From positions 1 through 64,000 of the forward strand of contig JBCCHB010000051.1 in NCBI GenBank assembly GCA_039028975.1: 64,000 nt of DNA, given 5' to 3'. This DNA comes from JAHBNG01 sp039028975. GTDB taxonomy: Bacteria > Chloroflexota > Anaerolineae > Caldilineales > Caldilineaceae. A model generated the notes under the pieces. That model ran no database searches and was not told where the DNA came from. It was given only the letters and a program-made list of their open reading frames with translations. A program made the translations under genes and the position numbers. Below, piece by piece: positions 60,720 to 64,000 of this stretch (positions are counted from its first letter, which is position 1; each line of letters begins with the position of its first letter).

Positions 60720-61703
60720 CTATTCCCTGCCAGGCGACAATGGCGGCTGCTCTCTCGCCACCGAATAATCTCTTTCCTCTACTGGTGGATGGCCCATAGG
60801 TCCGTACGCATCAAATTCCTCAGATTGATCATCTCCAGCAATGAACTGAACGTCTATGCCATTGGGCGTGACATCGCAGCGGTGAAAGCCAAAGCGGGTG
60901 TCAGCCTCCGGCCAACGCTCTTGTAGCTGGGCGGTATTACCTGCCGGTTGAGTGCGGTAGAGCCGGATACCGTTCACCAACTGCATGGGGCGCCCCGTAT
61001 GGACATGACCGCAGAAGAGTATTTCCACCTTTGAGGCTTGCAGCAAGGACCACAGGCGCTGTCTATGGGGCTGGCCAATGGAAAAGTACCAATTGTCCCA
61101 CTCTTCCCCTTGGGTCAGATCCCAGTCCGGTTCATCTGGAGATTCCATAAAGGGCCAATAGTGCATAACGGCTACGTGGTGTTTGGCGGGTGGCAGAGCA
61201 GTCAGGCGCTCCATCAATTGCCAGAAGCGTTCTTCATGGGGTAAGCTGGTCCCGGCTACTGCTGCGTAAAAGCCGGTAAAGCGAACCCCTTTGTGTAGGA
61301 AGGTCCATTGCAGTGGTCCAAAGTAGTTGGCAAAGAGATCCAGCCGCGAGTCCGTCATGTTGAGGTCGGGATCATGCCACCCCAATCCCTGCGGATCCCA
61401 TTTCGGTTTCACCCCATTCACAAAAGCATGTTTGTTGCCCACATCCATGTTGCCCGGAATCACGTAGCAGGGAAAGGGCAGCGTATTCAGATCTTCTCTC
61501 GCCTGTTGATACTCGAATTCGTGGGTTTGTCCGTCCCGAGTCAGGTCGCCACCATGAAGCAGAAAGTCGGCATCGATCCCAGCCATCTGCTGCTTTATGG
61601 CTGCCCAGCGCTGATTGACCGCTGGGCGGAAGCGATAGGAACGGGGCGTTCCCATGTGGCTGTCGTTGACGTGGAGAAATGTCCATGTTGTGTCACTAGT
61701 CAT
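60720..61703 (-). CDS. Calcineurin-like metallophosphoesterase
   Basis: The protein is 327 aa. All metal motifs are present: D-x-H in HVNDSHMG, GGDLTRDG, GN-type PGNMDVGNK, HHVAVMHYWP, and FCGHVHTGRP. Probably a cytoplasmic phosphodiesterase or phosphatase, substrate unknown. It converges on the large unknown gene with a 6-bp gap and lies 6 bp after the Rpn nuclease gene on the same strand. Confidence 0.88.
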   Translation of the reverse strand: MTSDTTWTFLHVNDSHMGTPRSYRFRPAVNQRWAAIKQQMAGIDADFLLHGGDLTRDGQTHEFEYQQAREDLNTLPFPCYVIPGNMDVGNKHAFVNGVKPKWDPQGLGWHDPDLNMTDSRLDLFANYFGPLQWTFLHKGVRFTGFYAAVAGTSLPHEERFWQLMERLTALPPAKHHVAVMHYWPFMESPDEPDWDLTQGEEWDNWYFSIGQPHRQRLWSLLQASKVEILFCGHVHTGRPMQLVNGIRLYRTQPAGNTAQLQERWPEADTRFGFHRCDVTPNGIDVQFIAGDDQSEEFDAYGPMGHPPVEERDYSVAREQPPLSPGRE

Positions 61704-61709
61704 AAGCCT

Positions 61710-62621
61710 TTACTCTCCCGATATGGGCATTTGCAATTCGGAGATTTCTGCTAAAGTTAGCTGGGTAACATCTGCAATGAGTGAGTGATCGACACTAGCA
61801 TCAAGCATCCGGCGTGCGATGGCAATCCGTTCATCTGCCTGCCCTTCTGTTCGCCCTTCTGCTCGCCCTTCAATCTGGCCTAGCTTGTAATTGGATTCTA
61901 CTAGACTTGCCTCGTAATGGAGATTCTTGAGATATTGCTCGTAGGAGCGGCGATCTTCTTCAGGAAGCTTTAAGACGTCCAGGGTCTCTTTGGCTCTTCC
62001 AAGACCCTTGGCCTCGAAGTCATTCCTGATTTCTTCGTGCTTTAAGAAATAGATCCACTCGTCTAGCGGATCCCGGATGATATCATCAAACTGCTCCACC
62101 TTGAGCAAAAAATATTCTGGGAAGAGAACAGAGACTGAATCACTCTGTTCTGCCGATTCTGCATAGAGCAAGCGTTGCTGGGCGCTCAACTCCAGCGGGC
62201 TGCCTTTGCGCAAACCCACAAATTCGGTTTTGCCATGATAGATATAATCATCCCCTCTGCCCAAATCAAAATAGACGATATTGACTGAAATCACCTTTTT
62301 GATTTTGGAGAAGGGATCCCCTTGGGAGATATACTGAGCAACTAGCTTGGATGTGCCATAGAGCATCCGCTGCAGATAGTCCCATTCACGCTCATGCTGC
62401 ACTTCGATAATGATTAGCTCTCCAGCATCATTCTCAACCAGCAGATCGACAATGTTCGACTTGTCATCATCGGTCTCTTTATTGCTCTCGCTTTCGAGAA
62501 TCTCCTGAATGCGAATCTCCTGTCTGAGCAATTCGCTCAAGAAACCTTCCAAAATGTCAAAGTTTGCCTTATCTCGGAGAATTCTCTTGGTCGCCCAGTC
62601 AAATGTGATTAATTTGCGCAT
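61710..62621 (-). CDS. Rpn-family recombination-promoting nuclease / PD-(D/E)XK transposase-like
   Basis: The protein is 303 aa. The N-terminal FDWATKRILRDKANFDILEGFLSEL is typical of the family. The nuclease core is NIVDLLVENDAGELIIIEVQHE (D-x15-E-x-Q, a PD-(D/E)XK variant), then YGTSKLVAQYISQGDPFS. The C-terminal ~60 residues carry repeated EGRAEGRTEGQA-type units found in the group. Rpn proteins are endonucleases linked to horizontal transfer and phage defence. Cotranscription with the metallophosphoesterase is likely. Confidence 0.85.
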   Translation of the reverse strand: MRKLITFDWATKRILRDKANFDILEGFLSELLRQEIRIQEILESESNKETDDDKSNIVDLLVENDAGELIIIEVQHEREWDYLQRMLYGTSKLVAQYISQGDPFSKIKKVISVNIVYFDLGRGDDYIYHGKTEFVGLRKGSPLELSAQQRLLYAESAEQSDSVSVLFPEYFLLKVEQFDDIIRDPLDEWIYFLKHEEIRNDFEAKGLGRAKETLDVLKLPEEDRRSYEQYLKNLHYEASLVESNYKLGQIEGRAEGRTEGQADERIAIARRMLDASVDHSLIADVTQLTLAEISELQMPISGE

Positions 62622-62851
62622 GGTTGATTCTCTTTTTTAGCAACCTATTTCATCCGATCTCAATTAGAGATTCTTCTCTTCACCCTCAGAGACATTTCCA
62701 CCTGCTAATTATACCATAGCTCTCATAGCGTCAAATAGGTAGCTTGAGTTTGGTTAAGCAGTCGCCGCGGATTTCTCTGGCTAGCTGGATATAGTATACT
62801 TGAAGCAAATCGGCAAGAGAGAAATTGTTAATTTTTATGGAGCCTGATCAT

Positions 62852-63298
62852 ATGAACGAAATAGAACAAATCAACATCACCCAAGAACTCAATGCATTTA
62901 CATGTCAGATCGAGATTGCCATCCAGTGGTCGGATATGGATGCAGCCCGCCACGTCAACAATACCATCTACTTACGTTGGGCAGAGACTGCACGCATCGC
63001 ACTCTTTTACCAGCTTCAGATTGGCCGAGGTGATCCCGATCGCAACATCGGTATGATCCTGGGGTGGCAAGAGTGTAAGTACATTTTTCCAGTTACCTTC
63101 CCGGATACGGTTTCTATTGGGGTTCGCGTAACGGATGTGGGGGACGATCGGTTTATGTTAGAGTGCCATACCTATAGCCAAAAGAATAATCGCTTGGCGA
63201 CCATATCCAAGCAGCGGATCGTATCGTACGATTACCAAGCGTTATCCAAAGTTGAGCTGCCCAACGACTGGCGGGAACGGTTATTGGCAAGTTTGTAG
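62852..63298 (+). CDS. Acyl-CoA thioesterase (hotdog fold, 4HBT family)
   Basis: The protein is 148 aa from ATG at 62852, where GGAG lies 9 bp upstream. An ATG at 62837 would add five residues. The 4HBT signature is WSDMDAARHVNNTIYLRWAETARI, with catalytic Asp30. YIFPVTFPDTVSIGVRV and KQRIVSYD complete the fold. It hydrolyses acyl-CoA thioesters. It converges on the fucosidase gene. Confidence 0.85.
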   Translation: MNEIEQINITQELNAFTCQIEIAIQWSDMDAARHVNNTIYLRWAETARIALFYQLQIGRGDPDRNIGMILGWQECKYIFPVTFPDTVSIGVRVTDVGDDRFMLECHTYSQKNNRLATISKQRIVSYDYQALSKVELPNDWRERLLASL

Positions 63299-63303
63299 CG
63301 GGA

Positions 63304-64000
63304 TTAAGCGAATTCAACCTTCCACACCACAGCCGCCCCGTCAGGTGCCTCCACCCCGGCCGTATTGATGACCAATCCACCAGCCTGAACTGCCCAATCG
63401 GACTCGGCTCCGCCCAGTAAGCCAACCCTGCGAATCTCTCGCTCTAGCAACCCTGCATTACCTCCAAGCGACTCGAAGATGATCTCTCTGTTTGGCTGGC
63501 CTAACGCAAATGCGTAGAGGGTATTGCCATCTTTGGATTGGGTATAGCGCTTGTCATCGGCGGTGCAGCCCTTGAAGACCCACTTGGGGAATTTTCCGCT
63601 GGTGTCAAAGAAGCGGGCGTCATCCCCTTCGCCATGGACTTTCCAACCTCGGGTGTTATAGATGGATTCGCCATATTGGTTGAGCCAGGCACCCGTGTCG
63701 CGTAGTGCCTGTTGTTGTCCTTCAGGGATGGTGCCATCGGCTTTGGGCGAGAGGGAGAGCATGAGGCTGCCGCCGCGGGCAACGCGATCGATGAGATTAT
63801 TCAGGACATCCTTACCCGTGAGGTAGGTTTGGTTCTCGACCCATCCCCAAGACTTGTCACCGATTTGCAGGTCATCGTTCCAGGGGCGAGCCACCGAATC
63901 ATCCCGGCTGCGGCCTGCCTCGTAATTAAGTACACCAAACCGCGGGTCAAAATTCTGTACTTCGTTAGGAGCCATCTTATTGAGGACGGTCACTCCTTTG
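63304..64000 (-). CDS. Alpha-L-fucosidase (GH29), C-terminal part; 5' end outside window
   Basis: The frame is open to the right edge with no start or stop before it. The visible 232 residues show the end of a GH29 catalytic barrel (NYEAGRSRDD, WGWVENQTYLTGKDVLNNLI, GGSLMLSLSPKADGTIPEGQ) and a C-terminal beta-sandwich (GDDARFFDTSGKFPKWVFKG). The nucleophile Asp lies upstream of the window. It would release L-fucose. Together with the sulfatases it suggests use of sulfated fucose-containing polysaccharides such as fucoidan (inference). Confidence 0.8.
   Translation of the reverse strand, partial: KGVTVLNKMAPNEVQNFDPRFGVLNYEAGRSRDDSVARPWNDDLQIGDKSWGWVENQTYLTGKDVLNNLIDRVARGGSLMLSLSPKADGTIPEGQQQALRDTGAWLNQYGESIYNTRGWKVHGEGDDARFFDTSGKFPKWVFKGCTADDKRYTQSKDGNTLYAFALGQPNREIIFESLGGNAGLLEREIRRVGLLGGAESDWAVQAGGLVINTAGVEAPDGAAVVWKVEFA

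Overview
The window looks like chromosomal DNA from a mesophilic, free-living member of the Chloroflexota (Anaerolineae/Caldilineae-like). This is inferred from gene content: Uma2 and Rpn nucleases, DUF4058, DUF11 and TolB-propeller exported proteins, PT-rich linkers, proteins ending in a YLPL/FLPL motif, HigBA and Phd/RelE modules, an EAD1 effector-associated domain, and many flavin, Gfo/Idh, Ldh and amidohydrolase-type catabolic enzymes. No rRNA, tRNA, CRISPR array or plasmid/phage replication module was seen.

Left edge (1-4.7 kb): an accessory island. A long minus-strand gene running off the left edge encodes a DUF4157 (eCIS-core) protein. It continues into a deaminase-like domain (HGE ... 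CxxC) and ends, within the window, in a tandem array of IQ (calmodulin-binding-like) motifs. It lies next to a tail-fibre-like repeat protein flanked by two decayed copies of one reverse transcriptase. This is the strongest candidate for an undescribed system, a contractile-injection-type effector apparently aimed at eukaryotic cells.

4.7-39 kb: mostly metabolic cargo in short operons. These include an SH3b/TolB exported protein, an LLM oxidoreductase, ALDH + PhyH-like protein (with HxG in place of HxD), an AAA/nuclease protein + Gfo/Idh, SDR, a sulfatase framed by inverted repeats, a DUF11 surface protein, Ldh + sugar isomerase, a hybrid histidine kinase, two aminotransferases, a TAP-like hydrolase, GH32, an FAD oxidoreductase, a nitrilase, an MBL hydrolase and a TPP enzyme. 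Between them lie remnants of a PotA ATPase, an LLM oxidoreductase/ABC permease and an amidohydrolase, which suggests gene loss.

39-48 kb: repeat-rich DNA including a ~300-bp MITE-like element, then a sensor kinase/response regulator pair, a Phd/RelE module, DoxX between two small exported proteins, and a 1179-aa di-haem peroxidase-sulfatase fusion.

48-55.4 kb: regulatory and conflict-related genes: an ECF sigma factor fused to an acetyltransferase and preceded by an 8-bp tandem repeat, Uma2, DUF4058, an EAD1-FGE-fold protein whose C-terminus has the codon signature of a diversity-generating-retroelement variable region, and HigBA. A dispersed palindromic repeat lies about 26 bp upstream of three accessory genes in the window and appears to supply a -10 box to two of them.

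55.5-64 kb: amidohydrolase, GST, a 1191-aa orphan protein, metallophosphoesterase, Rpn nuclease, thioesterase, and the 3' part of a GH29 fucosidase that runs off the right edge.
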